A stretch of 64,000 nt of DNA from an uncultured Bryobacterales bacterium (GCA_958295955.1 OY282420.1:3982435-4046434), one strand, 5' to 3'. Counted from the first letter of the stretch, positions 1 through 8,785 are shown. Numbers and translations are program-made. Notes: a model not told the origin generated them from the letters alone.

Positions 1-1
1 C

Positions 2-2218
2 GCCCGCTCGTTCTTTCAGGTCGGCGGCGTGCAGCCGGCGCGCACCAACGACTACGGCGTCATCCTGACCACGAAGCTCACCGCCGCGACCGCCCTGACC
101 GTCGATGTCAGTCAGCGCAAGCTGCGCGGACAAGTGAACGGAAACATCCTCGTTCCGGCGGTCGACGAGCGCACGCCGACCGTGACCCACCCCGAGAAGC
201 GGGCCATCGTCGAGAGGATTCTGGGCGCCTACCCCGCCGAGTTGCCCAACCGCACCGACATCAACGCGCGCGCCCTCAACACCAACGCGGCGCAGAACAT
301 CGACAACGACCGGCTTGGAGCGGCAATCGACAACACGTTCGGCAACAACCGTATATCGTTGAAATATAACGTAACGCTTCAAGACGTCGAAGCCTTCCAG
401 TTGCACGGCGGGCAGAACCCCGACACCACTACCAAGAACCACAACGCGCGCATCACCTGGAGCCGCGCCTGGACCCCCGACACGACCGCGGACTTCAGCA
501 TCGGTTACGAGCGCATCGGCTCGCTGCTGGTGCCCGAGGAAACCTCCCTGGGCGGATTCTTCCTGTTCAGCCGCATCCTGGCCTCCATCGGCCCCGGCGG
601 CAACATCCCCATCGACCGCGCCCAGAACATGTTCCGCTACGCCGGCCGCGTCAACTCCGTCAAGGGCAAGCACCGCCTGGTCGCCGGCTTCAATCTCCTG
701 CGCAAGCAAATCAACGGTTTCGAGAGCAACAACCACCGTGGCACGTACAGCTTCAGGCGGGACTTCGGGCGCGGCGCTCTCGCCAACTTTCTCGCCGGCG
801 CGCCCAGCAACTTCAACGTCGCCATCGGCAACGCCCATCGCGGCTTTCGCAACTGGAACTCCCAATTCTTCGTCGGCGATAACTGGAAGGCCGGCGCCAG
901 GCTCGACTTCAACCTGGGTCTGCGCTACGAGCCCGCCGCGGCTCCCGTCGAGGTGGACGGCTTGAACGATATTCCCTACGACGGCGACTGGAACAACTTC
1001 GCGCCGTCGTTCGGGTTCGCCTACCGCGCCAACGACCGTTGGGGAGTCCTGCGCGGAGCTTACGCCATTCAATACGGCCAGATATTCAACGCCACCTTCA
1101 TGCAGTCGCGCTTCAACCAGCCGGGGGTCTTGAGCGTCAACGTGGCCGCGCCCGACCTGCTCGACCCGCTCAGGGACCTTTCCCCTGCCGACCTCGACCC
1201 CGACGCCCGCAGCGCTTTTTTCCGCATCGACCCCGAGTTGGCGACGCCCTATTCCCACCAATACAACTTCACCTGGGAACTGCGCCCCGTGGGGGATTGG
1301 GTCGTGTCGTTGGGCTACGTCGGCAGCCGCTCGCACAAGCTGCTCAACCAGCGCTACAACAACCGCGCCCAGCCCGTGGAAGGAATCCCGCAGATCACGC
1401 GCACGGTCAACCGGCGCCGCGCGGACGAGCGCTTTTTCGACGTTTATCACACCGTCAACGGCTCGATCGGCTACTACGACGCCGCCAAGGTCACGCTGCG
1501 CATCCCGCGTTGGGCCGGGTTGAGCGTCGATGCCTCTTACTGGTGGAGCAAGGCGATCGACCTCGCATCGTCCTACACCAACACGGCGACCGGCCGCGAC
1601 GGCCGCAACGCGCGCAGTCCCAACGAATTCGATATCTGGGGCTTCATGAAGGGCCGCAGCGACTTCGACCAGCCGCATTCCATGCTCTGGCGCATCAATT
1701 ACGCGGCGTCGGCGCCGGCGCGGGCCGGCCGCGTCTTGCGCGCCGCCTTCGGCAACTGGCAACTGAGCTCCGTGGTGCTGCTCAAATCCGGAACCCCGTT
1801 CAGCATCCGCTCCGGCTCCGACGGCCCCGGCGTCGGCAACGTCGACGGCGCGGGCAGCGACCGCCCGAACATCGTCGATCCGTCGATTCTGGGCGCGGTC
1901 GTCGACCATCCCGACACGTCGGCTCAAAAGATTCCGCATGCGGCCTTCGGCCTCATCGCCCCCACCGACCCCGGCGGCAACCTGGGCCGCAACACCTTCC
2001 GCAAAGATCAGGTTTGGAACGTCAACTTCGGCCTCTCGCGCCGCTTCGCCCTGAGCGGAGACAACGCGCTCCTGTTTCGGGCGGAATCGCTGAATTTCCT
2101 CAATCACGCCCAGTTCGCCGAACCCGACCTCAATCTGAGCTCGCGCACCTACGCCGCCATTACCAACACGCTCAACGACGGCCGCACCTTCAAGTTCACC
2201 CTCCGCTTCGTCTTCTGA
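2..2218 (+). CDS. TonB-dependent receptor (Oar-like), 3' part
   Basis: The frame is open from base 2, so the gene begins outside the window; 738 residues are visible. This is the C-terminal beta-barrel of a large outer-membrane receptor of the Oar/CarboxypepD-reg TonB class. Alternating aromatic strands run throughout (for example SLKYNVTLQDVEAF, LDFNLGLRYEP) and the protein ends in the aromatic outer-membrane signature FTLRFVF. The N-terminal carboxypeptidase-like and plug domains are missing only because of the window edge. Family role: energised uptake of large substrates with ExbB-ExbD-TonB; the substrate cannot be read from the sequence. A second, complete member lies at 58185. The next gene follows after about 40 bases on the same strand. 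Confidence 0.9.
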   Translation, partial: ARSFFQVGGVQPARTNDYGVILTTKLTAATALTVDVSQRKLRGQVNGNILVPAVDERTPTVTHPEKRAIVERILGAYPAELPNRTDINARALNTNAAQNIDNDRLGAAIDNTFGNNRISLKYNVTLQDVEAFQLHGGQNPDTTTKNHNARITWSRAWTPDTTADFSIGYERIGSLLVPEETSLGGFFLFSRILASIGPGGNIPIDRAQNMFRYAGRVNSVKGKHRLVAGFNLLRKQINGFESNNHRGTYSFRRDFGRGALANFLAGAPSNFNVAIGNAHRGFRNWNSQFFVGDNWKAGARLDFNLGLRYEPAAAPVEVDGLNDIPYDGDWNNFAPSFGFAYRANDRWGVLRGAYAIQYGQIFNATFMQSRFNQPGVLSVNVAAPDLLDPLRDLSPADLDPDARSAFFRIDPELATPYSHQYNFTWELRPVGDWVVSLGYVGSRSHKLLNQRYNNRAQPVEGIPQITRTVNRRRADERFFDVYHTVNGSIGYYDAAKVTLRIPRWAGLSVDASYWWSKAIDLASSYTNTATGRDGRNARSPNEFDIWGFMKGRSDFDQPHSMLWRINYAASAPARAGRVLRAAFGNWQLSSVVLLKSGTPFSIRSGSDGPGVGNVDGAGSDRPNIVDPSILGAVVDHPDTSAQKIPHAAFGLIAPTDPGGNLGRNTFRKDQVWNVNFGLSRRFALSGDNALLFRAESLNFLNHAQFAEPDLNLSSRTYAAITNTLNDGRTFKFTLRFVF

Positions 2219-2257
2219 GGTCCGCGGCGGTCGTTGTTTGCTAAACTTGATCGCTTC

Positions 2258-3265
2258 ATGGCAACCAACCGCAGGATCGTTCTTGCCGCCCGCCCCGTGG
2301 GTTTCCCCAAAGACTCGGATTTTCGCCTGGAAGAAACCCCCGCGCCCGCCGCCGCCGCCGGCGAATGCGTCGTCCGGGTCAGCTACCTGTCGGTCGATCC
2401 CTACATGCGCGGGCGCATTAGCGGGCGCAAGTCTTACGCCGCCGCCGTTCCGCTCGGCGGGGTCATGGTCGGCGGCGCCGTGGGCAAGGTCGTCGAGTCG
2501 CAGTCCGACCGCTTCGCCGTAGGCGACTACGTCGTCGGCAATCTCGGCTGGCAGGAGTACGCGGCGTGTCCCGCGGCGGAGTTGCGCAAGGTCGATCCCG
2601 CGGCGGCGCCGCTCTCCGCCTGGGCCGGCGTAGTGGGCATGCCCGGACTGACCGCCTACTTCGGGCTGCTGCATGTCGCCGGGGTCAAGGAGGGCGAGAC
2701 GGTCTGCGTCTCCGCGGCCGCGGGCGCGGTGGGCTCGGTTGTCGGCCAGATCGCCAAGATCAAGGGCTGCCGCGCCGTGGGCATTGCCGGCAGCGCGGAA
2801 AAATGCCGCTGGCTGCGCGAGACGGCGGGCTTCGACGCCGCCATCGACTACAAGGCCGAAGACGTTTTCAGCGCCTTGAAGACGGCCTGCCCCGACGGCA
2901 TCGACGTCTATTTCGAAAACGTCGGCGGCCCCGTGACCGACGCGGTTTTCCCCCATCTCAACGTGCGTTCCCGGATCGCGGTCTGCGGGCAGATCTCGCA
3001 GTACAACGCGGTGGACGCCCCGCAAGGCCCGCGCATCCTTTGGCATTTCATCGTGAAACGCATCCGCGCCGAAGGGTTCCTGGTCTTCGATTTCGCCGAC
3101 CGGCACGACGCGGCGCTCCGCGAGCTCGCCGGCTGGGTAAGCTCCGGCAAGATCAAGTATCGGGAAACGATCGCGGAAGGCATCGAAAACGCCCCGGGCG
3201 CTTTCATGAGCATGTTGCGGGGCGGTAACATTGGGAAACAGCTCGTGAAGCTGTCCGACGCTTGA
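2258..3265 (+). CDS. NADP-dependent oxidoreductase, MDR family (CurA/PTGR-like)
   Basis: A 335-residue zinc-free medium-chain dehydrogenase/reductase of the curcumin reductase and prostaglandin reductase type, which reduces activated C=C bonds with NADPH. Seen: N-terminal RPVGFPKDSDFRLEE, substrate-domain SVDPYMRGRIS, the nucleotide-binding run VSAAAGAVGSVVGQIAKIKG, and VYFENVGGPVTDAV in the Rossmann half. No zinc-ligand cysteine cluster is visible. An upstream TTG at 2234 is in frame, but the ATG at 2258 gives the usual family N-terminus (MATNRRIVLA), so it is preferred. The natural substrate is unknown. It ends about 30 bases before the NIPSNAP gene and may be co-transcribed with it. Confidence 0.9.
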   Translation: MATNRRIVLAARPVGFPKDSDFRLEETPAPAAAAGECVVRVSYLSVDPYMRGRISGRKSYAAAVPLGGVMVGGAVGKVVESQSDRFAVGDYVVGNLGWQEYAACPAAELRKVDPAAAPLSAWAGVVGMPGLTAYFGLLHVAGVKEGETVCVSAAAGAVGSVVGQIAKIKGCRAVGIAGSAEKCRWLRETAGFDAAIDYKAEDVFSALKTACPDGIDVYFENVGGPVTDAVFPHLNVRSRIAVCGQISQYNAVDAPQGPRILWHFIVKRIRAEGFLVFDFADRHDAALRELAGWVSSGKIKYRETIAEGIENAPGAFMSMLRGGNIGKQLVKLSDA

Positions 3266-3294
3266 AACCCAAACCAATCACTGAGGAAAGACCC

Positions 3295-3726
3295 ATGAAA
3301 AAGTTCGTATTGACTCTGGCCGCGGTTCTGCTGCCGCTGAGCGTTGCGCCCCTCGGCGCAGACAAGCACGAAGGCGGCGAGGGAAACCACGCCGACGGCC
3401 GCGTTTTCGAGTTGCGCACCTACACCACCCCGGAGGGCAAGCTGCCCGACCTGTTGGCCCGTTTCCGCAACCACACCAACCATATTTTCGTGAAGCACGG
3501 CATGAAGCTGGTGGGCTATTGGACGCCGACCGACGAGGGCAAGGACAACACCTTGATCTACATCCTGGCGCACGACAGCCGCGAGGCGGCCAAGAAATCA
3601 TGGGCCGCGTTCGGCGCGGACCCGGCCTGGAAGAAAGCCGCCGCCGAGTCGCGCAAGGACGGCCGCCTGGTGTTGAAAGTGGTCAGCCAATTCCTGGCGC
3701 CGACCGACTTTTCGCCGATCCATTAG
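3295..3726 (+). CDS. NIPSNAP family protein, exported
   Basis: 143 residues. A signal peptide (MKKFVLTLAAVLLPLSVAPL) is followed by one NIPSNAP ferredoxin-like domain that starts at VFELRTYTTPEGK and contains HTNHIFVKHGMKLVGYW and the ending VVSQFLAPTDFS. The start is set by a GAGGAAAG ribosome-binding site 4-11 bases before ATG 3295; an upstream in-frame ATG at 3262 overlaps the preceding stop and would spoil the signal peptide. NIPSNAP domains are small dimeric alpha-beta barrels with no general enzymatic role; exported members are common in Acidobacteria and Planctomycetes. Function unknown. Confidence 0.88.
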   Translation: MKKFVLTLAAVLLPLSVAPLGADKHEGGEGNHADGRVFELRTYTTPEGKLPDLLARFRNHTNHIFVKHGMKLVGYWTPTDEGKDNTLIYILAHDSREAAKKSWAAFGADPAWKKAAAESRKDGRLVLKVVSQFLAPTDFSPIH

Positions 3727-3747
3727 CCGCCGCCCCGCGCGCGAAAG

Positions 3748-4269
3748 ATGACCGTTGGGGAAGAATTCATACGCGTCGCCCGCCGCGAGCTCGCGCAGGG
3801 CCGGCGCAAGGTCGAGGTCTGCCTGGGGAAGCTCGACGAAGAGCAGATCTGGAGCCGCGCGCACGAGATCGAGAACTCCATCGGCAATCTCGCGCTGCAT
3901 CTTGCCGGCAATGCGCGGCAGTGGATCGTCAGCGGCATCGGCGGCGAGCCCGACGCGCGCGACCGCCCCGGCGAATTCGCCCGCCGCGACCCGCTGCCCG
4001 CCGGCGAGTTGCAAGCGGTGCTGGACGCTGCGGTGCAGGCGGCCGACCGCGTGCTCGCCGCTCTCGATCCCGCGGCGCTGCTCGAAGTGCGCAAGATACA
4101 GGTTTACGAGGTGACGGCGCTGCAGGCGGTTTACCATGTAACCCAGCACTTCGCCGGCCACGTCGGGCAAATCGTGTGGGCGACGAAGCGCATGACCGGC
4201 GAAGACCTGGGTTTCTACGACTACCTCAAGCCCGGCCGCGGACCCGCTCCCCGCGGCGTCCAGCCCTAA
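3748..4269 (+). CDS. DinB-like four-helix protein (DUF1572 type)
   Basis: 173 residues, entirely helical in composition. It carries the DinB/YfiT-like metal-site pattern: His51 in LALHLAGNARQW and His134/His138 in YHVTQHFAGHVGQIVW. Family members bind a divalent metal; some are thiol-dependent transferases (bacillithiol or mycothiol), but most have no assigned substrate. It sits 22 bases after the NIPSNAP gene on the same strand and converges on the TRAP permease, whose stop is 7 bases away. The metal-ligand assignment comes from family knowledge applied to the visible histidines. Confidence 0.85.
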   Translation: MTVGEEFIRVARRELAQGRRKVEVCLGKLDEEQIWSRAHEIENSIGNLALHLAGNARQWIVSGIGGEPDARDRPGEFARRDPLPAGELQAVLDAAVQAADRVLAALDPAALLEVRKIQVYEVTALQAVYHVTQHFAGHVGQIVWATKRMTGEDLGFYDYLKPGRGPAPRGVQP

Positions 4270-4276
4270 CCGCCGC

Positions 4277-6088
4277 CTAGCGCACCAGCGCCAGGGTCAA
4301 CCAGGGCGCGTAGGTAATCAGCAGCACGCCGGCCGCCAGAATCAGCAGAAACGGAAACGCCGAACGGTACACCCGCGTCAACGGCTGCTCGAAACGGTAC
4401 GACGACAGAAACAGGTTCATGCCCACGGGCGGCGTCAGATAGCCCAGCTCCAGGTTGGCCAGAAAGATAATCCCCAGGTGGACCGGATCGACCCCGAACG
4501 CCGCCCCCATCGGCGCGATCAGCGGCACGACGACCAGGATCGCCGAAAAGATATCCATCATGCAGCCGACGACCAGCAGCAGCCCGTTGAGCGCCAGCAG
4601 GAACACGAACTTCGATTCGATGTGCGCCTGCACCCATTCCAGCGCCAAGTCGGGTATGCGCGCGTCGATCAGGTAGTTGGTGAAGCCCAGGGCCATGCCC
4701 AGGATCAGCAGGACGCCGCCGACCAGCGATGCGCAATCGACGACGGTCGCCGGCAGCTTGCCGCGGATCGGCAGGTCGCGATAGATGCAGCACTCGGCGA
4801 CGAACGCATAGAGCACGGTCAGCGCGGCGGCTTCGACCAGGGTCACGAAGCCGCCGAAGATGCCCGCGATCACCACGACCGGCAGGCCGAGCTCCCACTT
4901 GGCCTCGTTCAATGCCGCCGCGGCCTCCCGCAGGCGGAACGGCGGGCGCTCCCGCTCGACGGCGCGCCCCTGGCGGACTCCCCAGGCGGCCGTCAGGCCG
5001 ACCAGCAGGACGCCCGGCAGCAGCCCGCCGAGAAACATCTCGTCGATGGGCGTCTGCGAATAAACCGCGTAAAGAATCACCGGCAGACTGGGCGGGAAAA
5101 GCAGGCCGATCGACCCCGAAGCGGTCATCAGCCCGATGGCGAATTTTTCCGGGTAGCGCGACTTCACGAGCACCGGCAGCAGCAGCCCGCCGAGGGCCAG
5201 AATCGTCACGCCCGAAGCCCCGGTGAACGAGGTGAAGAAGGCGAAGACCAGGGTCGTCACTACCGCCAGGCCGCCGGGCATCCAGCCGACGAGGGCCGTG
5301 AACACGCGCACCAGCCTGCGGTTCATGCCGCCCTCTGACAGAATGTAGCCGCCCAGGGTGAACAACGGAACCGCCGGCAGCAGCGGCTGCGCGGAGAGTT
5401 GGTAGGCGGCCAGCGGGACCGCGGTCACCGGTGTGAAGTCGTACCAGAACAGCAGCGAGGCCAAGCCCCCGATCACGGCGAAAATCGGCAGCCCCAGCAG
5501 CGCGCCGGCGAGCAGGACCCCGGCCGCCGGCCACAAAACGGGCAGGTCTCCGAGCGGTTGCCAATAGCCGAAGACGACGGCGATCAGCGCCCCGGACGCC
5601 GCCGCCAGGCGGCCGGTCCACGACGGCGAGGCGCTCCAGGCCATGCGTATGCCGATCAAGGCGAACCCCGGCGCCATTGCCGCCACGGCCGTCCACACGG
5701 GGATGCCGAGCGCGATCGTCTCGCCGGCTTCGCGCTCGACGCGGGCGAAGGTCCACGAAGCGTACGTGAGGCAGGCGCAGACGCCGGCGCCGAGCGCCGC
5801 GGTCGTCAACCGCGCCGGGGCCTTCAGCGCTTGCGGCAGGAAAGTCGCCGTCGAAAGAGCCAGCAGCCGGCCGCGCCGCGCGGCCAGCGCGCCGCCGATG
5901 ACGGCGGTGAGCAAGGTCAGATGTTGAACGAGCAGGATCGAGCCGGGAATGACGTTGCCGAAACCGATCCGCCGGCCCACGATTTCCACCAGCGGCAGCG
6001 CCGCCATCAGCCCCAGGGCGCCAATGGCAAGCCGGTCCTCGACCGCGCGCCAGGGCTTGCGGATCTCGCTCGCTTGCCCAACCTCCAT
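4277..6088 (-). CDS. TRAP transporter fused DctQ-DctM permease
   Basis: 603 residues, almost all transmembrane. Residues ~15-180 form the small four-helix DctQ module. The rest is the large DctM module with its conserved loops FFTSFTGASGVTILALGG, SGSIGLLFPPSLPVILYAV and LGYLTPPVGMNLFLSS. TRAP systems import organic acids using a sodium gradient and need a periplasmic DctP binding protein. No dctP is seen next to it: downstream is the convergent DinB gene, and upstream is the duplicated junction and inserted genes. The partner must be elsewhere or was separated by the insertion. The first ~16 codons recur as a decayed copy at 8587-8658. Confidence 0.92.
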   Translation of the reverse strand: MEVGQASEIRKPWRAVEDRLAIGALGLMAALPLVEIVGRRIGFGNVIPGSILLVQHLTLLTAVIGGALAARRGRLLALSTATFLPQALKAPARLTTAALGAGVCACLTYASWTFARVEREAGETIALGIPVWTAVAAMAPGFALIGIRMAWSASPSWTGRLAAASGALIAVVFGYWQPLGDLPVLWPAAGVLLAGALLGLPIFAVIGGLASLLFWYDFTPVTAVPLAAYQLSAQPLLPAVPLFTLGGYILSEGGMNRRLVRVFTALVGWMPGGLAVVTTLVFAFFTSFTGASGVTILALGGLLLPVLVKSRYPEKFAIGLMTASGSIGLLFPPSLPVILYAVYSQTPIDEMFLGGLLPGVLLVGLTAAWGVRQGRAVERERPPFRLREAAAALNEAKWELGLPVVVIAGIFGGFVTLVEAAALTVLYAFVAECCIYRDLPIRGKLPATVVDCASLVGGVLLILGMALGFTNYLIDARIPDLALEWVQAHIESKFVFLLALNGLLLVVGCMMDIFSAILVVVPLIAPMGAAFGVDPVHLGIIFLANLELGYLTPPVGMNLFLSSYRFEQPLTRVYRSAFPFLLILAAGVLLITYAPWLTLALVR

Positions 6089-6110
6089 GCCGAAGCCCTA
6101 TCGTACCGCG
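6039..6110. repeat. Direct repeat A, left copy (start of TRAP gene)
   Basis: These 72 bases cover the first codons of the TRAP permease (minus strand) and its leader. They match 8587-8658 at 67 of 72 positions without gaps. The left copy is the functional one because it is continuous with the permease. See the paired finding on the flanking duplication. Confidence 0.9.
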
Positions 6111-6129
6111 CGACCCGCAAGGCGCAACG

Positions 6130-6179
6130 TTGCATGACGACTCCCCGACGGACTCCGCAAGCGCCGCCCGCCGCCCCGG
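6130..6179. repeat. Direct repeat B, left copy (truncated helicase start)
   Basis: These 50 bases are identical to 8736-8785, the beginning of the helicase gene, including its ATG at 6134 and the codons for MTTPRRTPQAPPAAP. After base 6179 the match stops and the frame ends at a stop within about 20 codons. This is a 5' stub of the helicase gene left on the far side of the sulfotransferase/MpaB insertion. Confidence 0.9.
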
Positions 6180-6256
6180 TGCGCGAGGCCGCCTGCTCCG
6201 GGACCATCACGGACGCCCGCTTTGGGACCAACGCCCGCTAAATGGGATATCGTGGG

Positions 6257-6306
6257 CTAAAGCGAACTAAAGCGAACTAAAGCGAACTAAGGCGAACCAA
6301 GGCGGA
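6257..6306. repeat. Five 10-bp tandem repeats
   Basis: Period-10 array with unit CTAAAGCGAA: three exact copies (6257, 6267, 6277) followed by two decayed ones (6287, 6297). It lies in the 296-base stretch between the TRAP gene and the sulfotransferase stop, inside the inserted segment. The rest of that stretch holds only repeats A and B and no gene I can support. Confidence 0.85.
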
Positions 6307-6384
6307 CTGCGCGCGGATGCGCGGGCTGCGCAGGGGCATGGTCGCAGTCTGCTTGCGTTTTAGAGCGTCGGCCTGGAATCGGCT

Positions 6385-7413
6385 TCAAAGCGCATAGCCG
6401 AGACGCTCCAGCCCCGGACGACAAGCTGCGGTAAGCGCCGCCTGCTCCCGGGTTCCGAGTTGCGCGAACTTTGACCGCGTAGCCCTCGGAATTGCGGACA
6501 CCTCGCGCAACCACCCCTCGTCTTCCAACTCCGGGCTGACGAAGCGAACGAGCCGACGGATCTGTCCCTTCGGATCGGCTTGGACATGTTCGAATTTTAC
6601 GTTCAGCAGTCGGTCGGGAGGCATGTCTTGCAGCAGCAGGTCCGCTCTTTCCATCAGTCCGCTCCAGAACCTCCCGAGGTCTTCGAGAGTGACTTGGTCG
6701 TGCGCTATCCGTTCAGGCTTGAAAAACGTACTCACTACCGGCTCCAGCCAGAGACTGATCAGCTCCCAGCGCTTGCCCTTCGCCATCTTCTCCATGGCGT
6801 CGAAACCCCCTACCCGCAACGCCTTCAGGTTCGCCACGATCATGCGAAAGAGATAATGGCGGCTCATGGAAATGGCGGTGTCCCTCCCGTCGCGATAGAC
6901 GTGAATCACCCTGGCCTCGGGAAACCTGCGCAGCAACCGGGCTCCGAAGAGCAGCGATCCGCCGGAGCGTTCCACCCACACGTCCCGATCGAGTCGTTCC
7001 ATCAACCAGGCGAAAAAATGCCGGAAATGTCTTGCCGGCGGCTGCCAAGGCTGTCCTCGAACGACAGGGCCAAGCTCGTCGAACAGTTCCTCGTAGCGCT
7101 CCGTGAGGTGTGGCAGGGTCGTACATAGAATGGGCGGAACGTCGCTGCGGGAGAAGCGGGACTCCGGATCGTCGATCGGGTAGAGCAGCTCTTCGAACGA
7201 CTCCCGCAACATCAGCTCGGTGCGCTTCTGCCGGCGGCCGAACTGGTCCCACATCCATTTGCCGCTCCGCAAGGGCAGCCGAAACGATCCCGTCCCGACG
7301 AAGCTGAAGAACTCCGAGAGGCTGAGAACGCGTGGGTGCCGATTGAGGATATTCGACACCATCGTCGAGCCGCACCGTCCGGAACTGAGCACGAAGACGG
7401 GCGGAATACTCAC
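6385..7413 (-). CDS. Sulfotransferase family protein
   Basis: 342 residues. The N-terminus carries the PAPS 5'-phosphosulfate loop SSGRCGSTMVSN (residues ~10-21). The 3'-phosphate motif is visible as VIHVYRDGRDTAISMSRHYL, giving the Sulfotransfer_3-type layout. Such enzymes move sulfate from PAPS to hydroxyl or amine acceptors; here the acceptor is unknown. Start ATG 7413 begins MSIPPVFVLSSGRCG, the usual short lead into the loop. It is the downstream gene of a minus-strand pair: the MpaB gene stops 10 bases upstream of it. Local GC is lower than in the flanking genes (35 G/C in 6661-6720) and the pair sits between direct repeats, consistent with acquisition. Confidence 0.88.
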   Translation of the reverse strand: MSIPPVFVLSSGRCGSTMVSNILNRHPRVLSLSEFFSFVGTGSFRLPLRSGKWMWDQFGRRQKRTELMLRESFEELLYPIDDPESRFSRSDVPPILCTTLPHLTERYEELFDELGPVVRGQPWQPPARHFRHFFAWLMERLDRDVWVERSGGSLLFGARLLRRFPEARVIHVYRDGRDTAISMSRHYLFRMIVANLKALRVGGFDAMEKMAKGKRWELISLWLEPVVSTFFKPERIAHDQVTLEDLGRFWSGLMERADLLLQDMPPDRLLNVKFEHVQADPKGQIRRLVRFVSPELEDEGWLREVSAIPRATRSKFAQLGTREQAALTAACRPGLERLGYAL

Positions 7414-7423
7414 CGCATCGACC

Positions 7424-8443
7424 TCACCATGGACTCGCCATTTCGGCCTTCAAGTGATCCGGCAGTTTGTAGCTCAGATCGCTGAGCATCGACGCGTTGA
7501 GCAAGAACTCGAAGTTTTTCCCGCGCAATCGCCGAGCGTAATTCGGAGCAAGCCGGTAAAAGCGGCTGTAAGCTCTGCGTTTCAAGCGCATCCAGGGCAG
7601 CAAGCCCGCTGTCGACTGCCGAGGAAACTGTAGTCTGTCAGCGACGTCATGGCCAAGCAGGGCGCGGGAAACGCGGTATGTGTGCGCGACCATGGCGCGT
7701 TTGGCAGCCTGCTTCTCCAGACCGGCGATTCGAGGCAACGCCTTGATCAAGGCGTTAGCGATCGCAGCAGACTCGTCACCGGGCGGCGGCTCGCATTCGC
7801 GGCCGACGCGATACAATTCGTTGGTTGCCGCCTCGTCGCCCTCGAACAGCAGTTCTTCCGGCGTACCGATCAAGTACGAGGCGTAACGCCAGATCTGCAT
7901 GAAGCTGGAGCGCTGCTCGGCAAGGAGGCGCGCCCCGAGTTGATCTGCTTGGCGCAGCATCCCGGCCGAGAAGTTGGCGGATGCGATCCCCATGTGCGCC
8001 GAGCTGAGCGGCGCGCCGTAGCGGCTCTCGTCCCAGTCACCCTCGGTGCGTAGCAGATGCCGTACCTGCGCATGCACCAAACGGATGCGGACAGACAGTT
8101 TCCACCCCTCGCCATGCCGCTCGAGCGCGCCCGGCAGCATAATTTCGATGAAGTGCCGCGTGTTTTGCCGGATGCGTCGATAGCCGTCCTCGCTCAGGAC
8201 GCGTCCGGTCATGTAGAATGCTTTGCTGATCAGCGTGGCGGCGTTCCGCAGCGTGACGACGAAGAAAGCGGGGATGAACAGGTCGGAGTAGGTATGAAAC
8301 GCCCGGCAACCCGGCTGGACGCCGTCAATGTCGAACCAATCCGGCCTGACTGCCGCCCGCTGGAAAAACTCCTGCAACGCTTCGGGCGCATCGGCCAGAG
8401 TCCGCTTGTCGTCCTCCATGCCGGCGTTTATGAAGCGATGCAT
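7424..8443 (-). CDS. MpaB-type oxygenase (DUF2236), N-terminus doubtful
   Basis: 339 residues from the chosen ATG. It matches the DUF2236 family (mycophenolic-acid MpaB and latex-clearing Lcp-like haem oxygenases): ISKAFYMTGRVLSEDG, a helix with RIRLVHAQVRHLLRTEG (the family's conserved His-Ala region), then SFMQIWRYASYLIGTPEELL. Members usually have roughly 50 more N-terminal residues. The frame stays open upstream to 8686, but that part is the decayed copy of the TRAP start and is not coding. A better upstream start exists in another frame (GTG 8517, see its own entry), so the gene may carry a frameshift. It precedes the sulfotransferase by 10 bases. Confidence 0.7.
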   Translation of the reverse strand: MHRFINAGMEDDKRTLADAPEALQEFFQRAAVRPDWFDIDGVQPGCRAFHTYSDLFIPAFFVVTLRNAATLISKAFYMTGRVLSEDGYRRIRQNTRHFIEIMLPGALERHGEGWKLSVRIRLVHAQVRHLLRTEGDWDESRYGAPLSSAHMGIASANFSAGMLRQADQLGARLLAEQRSSFMQIWRYASYLIGTPEELLFEGDEAATNELYRVGRECEPPPGDESAAIANALIKALPRIAGLEKQAAKRAMVAHTYRVSRALLGHDVADRLQFPRQSTAGLLPWMRLKRRAYSRFYRLAPNYARRLRGKNFEFLLNASMLSDLSYKLPDHLKAEMASPW

Positions 8444-8517
8444 GCCGGCTCGGGATTGAGTTCCCTGGCCCGCGCGTACCCTTCCCGGTAAACAGAGGGG
8501 ATAACTACGCCCGACAC
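8428..8517 (-). pseudogene. Possible displaced N-terminus of the MpaB gene
   Basis: A 29-codon frame starting GTG at 8517 with a strong ribosome-binding site, AAGGAG at 8527-8532 on the minus strand, 9 bases upstream. It encodes a short peptide containing YREGYARARELNPEPA and stops at 8428, overlapping the ATG at 8443 of the MpaB frame. The peptide looks like the start of an MpaB-family protein, and the downstream frame lacks a good ribosome site. One single-base indel near 8440-8450 would join the two. It could instead be a short coupled leader ORF. Confidence 0.4.
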
Positions 8518-8586
8518 CGGACAAATCTCCTTGCAATAGCCGGTTCCAACCGATCTCCAAGCTTGTTTTTCGGCCGCCGGCCCACG

Positions 8587-8658
8587 TCGACCGCGCGCCA
8601 GGGCTTGCAGACTTCGCTCGCTTGCCCAACCTCCATCCCGAAGCTCTATCGTACCGCG
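8587..8658. repeat. Direct repeat A, right copy (decayed TRAP start)
   Basis: 72 bases matching 6039-6110 with five substitutions. On the minus strand it would encode the first residues of the TRAP permease, but no permease follows. It is a remnant upstream of the helicase gene and the right border of the sulfotransferase/MpaB insertion. Confidence 0.88.
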
Positions 8659-8690
8659 CCCCGCGGCTCATAACCCGCGATTCCATTCGC

Positions 8691-8696
8691 TACAAT
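8691..8696 (+). promoter_or_regulatory. Candidate -10 element of the helicase-methylase operon
   Basis: TACAAT lies 43 bases before the helicase ATG at 8740, in a stretch present only in the right-hand duplication copy; the left copy lacks these ~50 bases. No convincing -35 box is seen, so this is a weak call. Confidence 0.3.
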
Positions 8697-8735
8697 GACT
8701 CCCTGCGGGCCGACCGGCCGGCAGGCGCTGCGACA

Positions 8736-8785
8736 TTGCATGACGACTCCCCGACGGACTCCGCAAGCGCCGCCCGCCGCCCCGG
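8736..8785. repeat. Direct repeat B, right copy (intact helicase start)
   Basis: 50 bases identical to 6130-6179. This copy is continuous with the full helicase gene. Perfect identity here contrasts with five changes in repeat A, so the two segments have been under different constraint or the stub is recent. Confidence 0.9.

Noticed and set aside
8428..8450. Programmed ribosomal frameshift in the MpaB gene
   Set aside because: No slippery heptamer and no strong downstream structure are visible; an indel or coupled leader explains it better.
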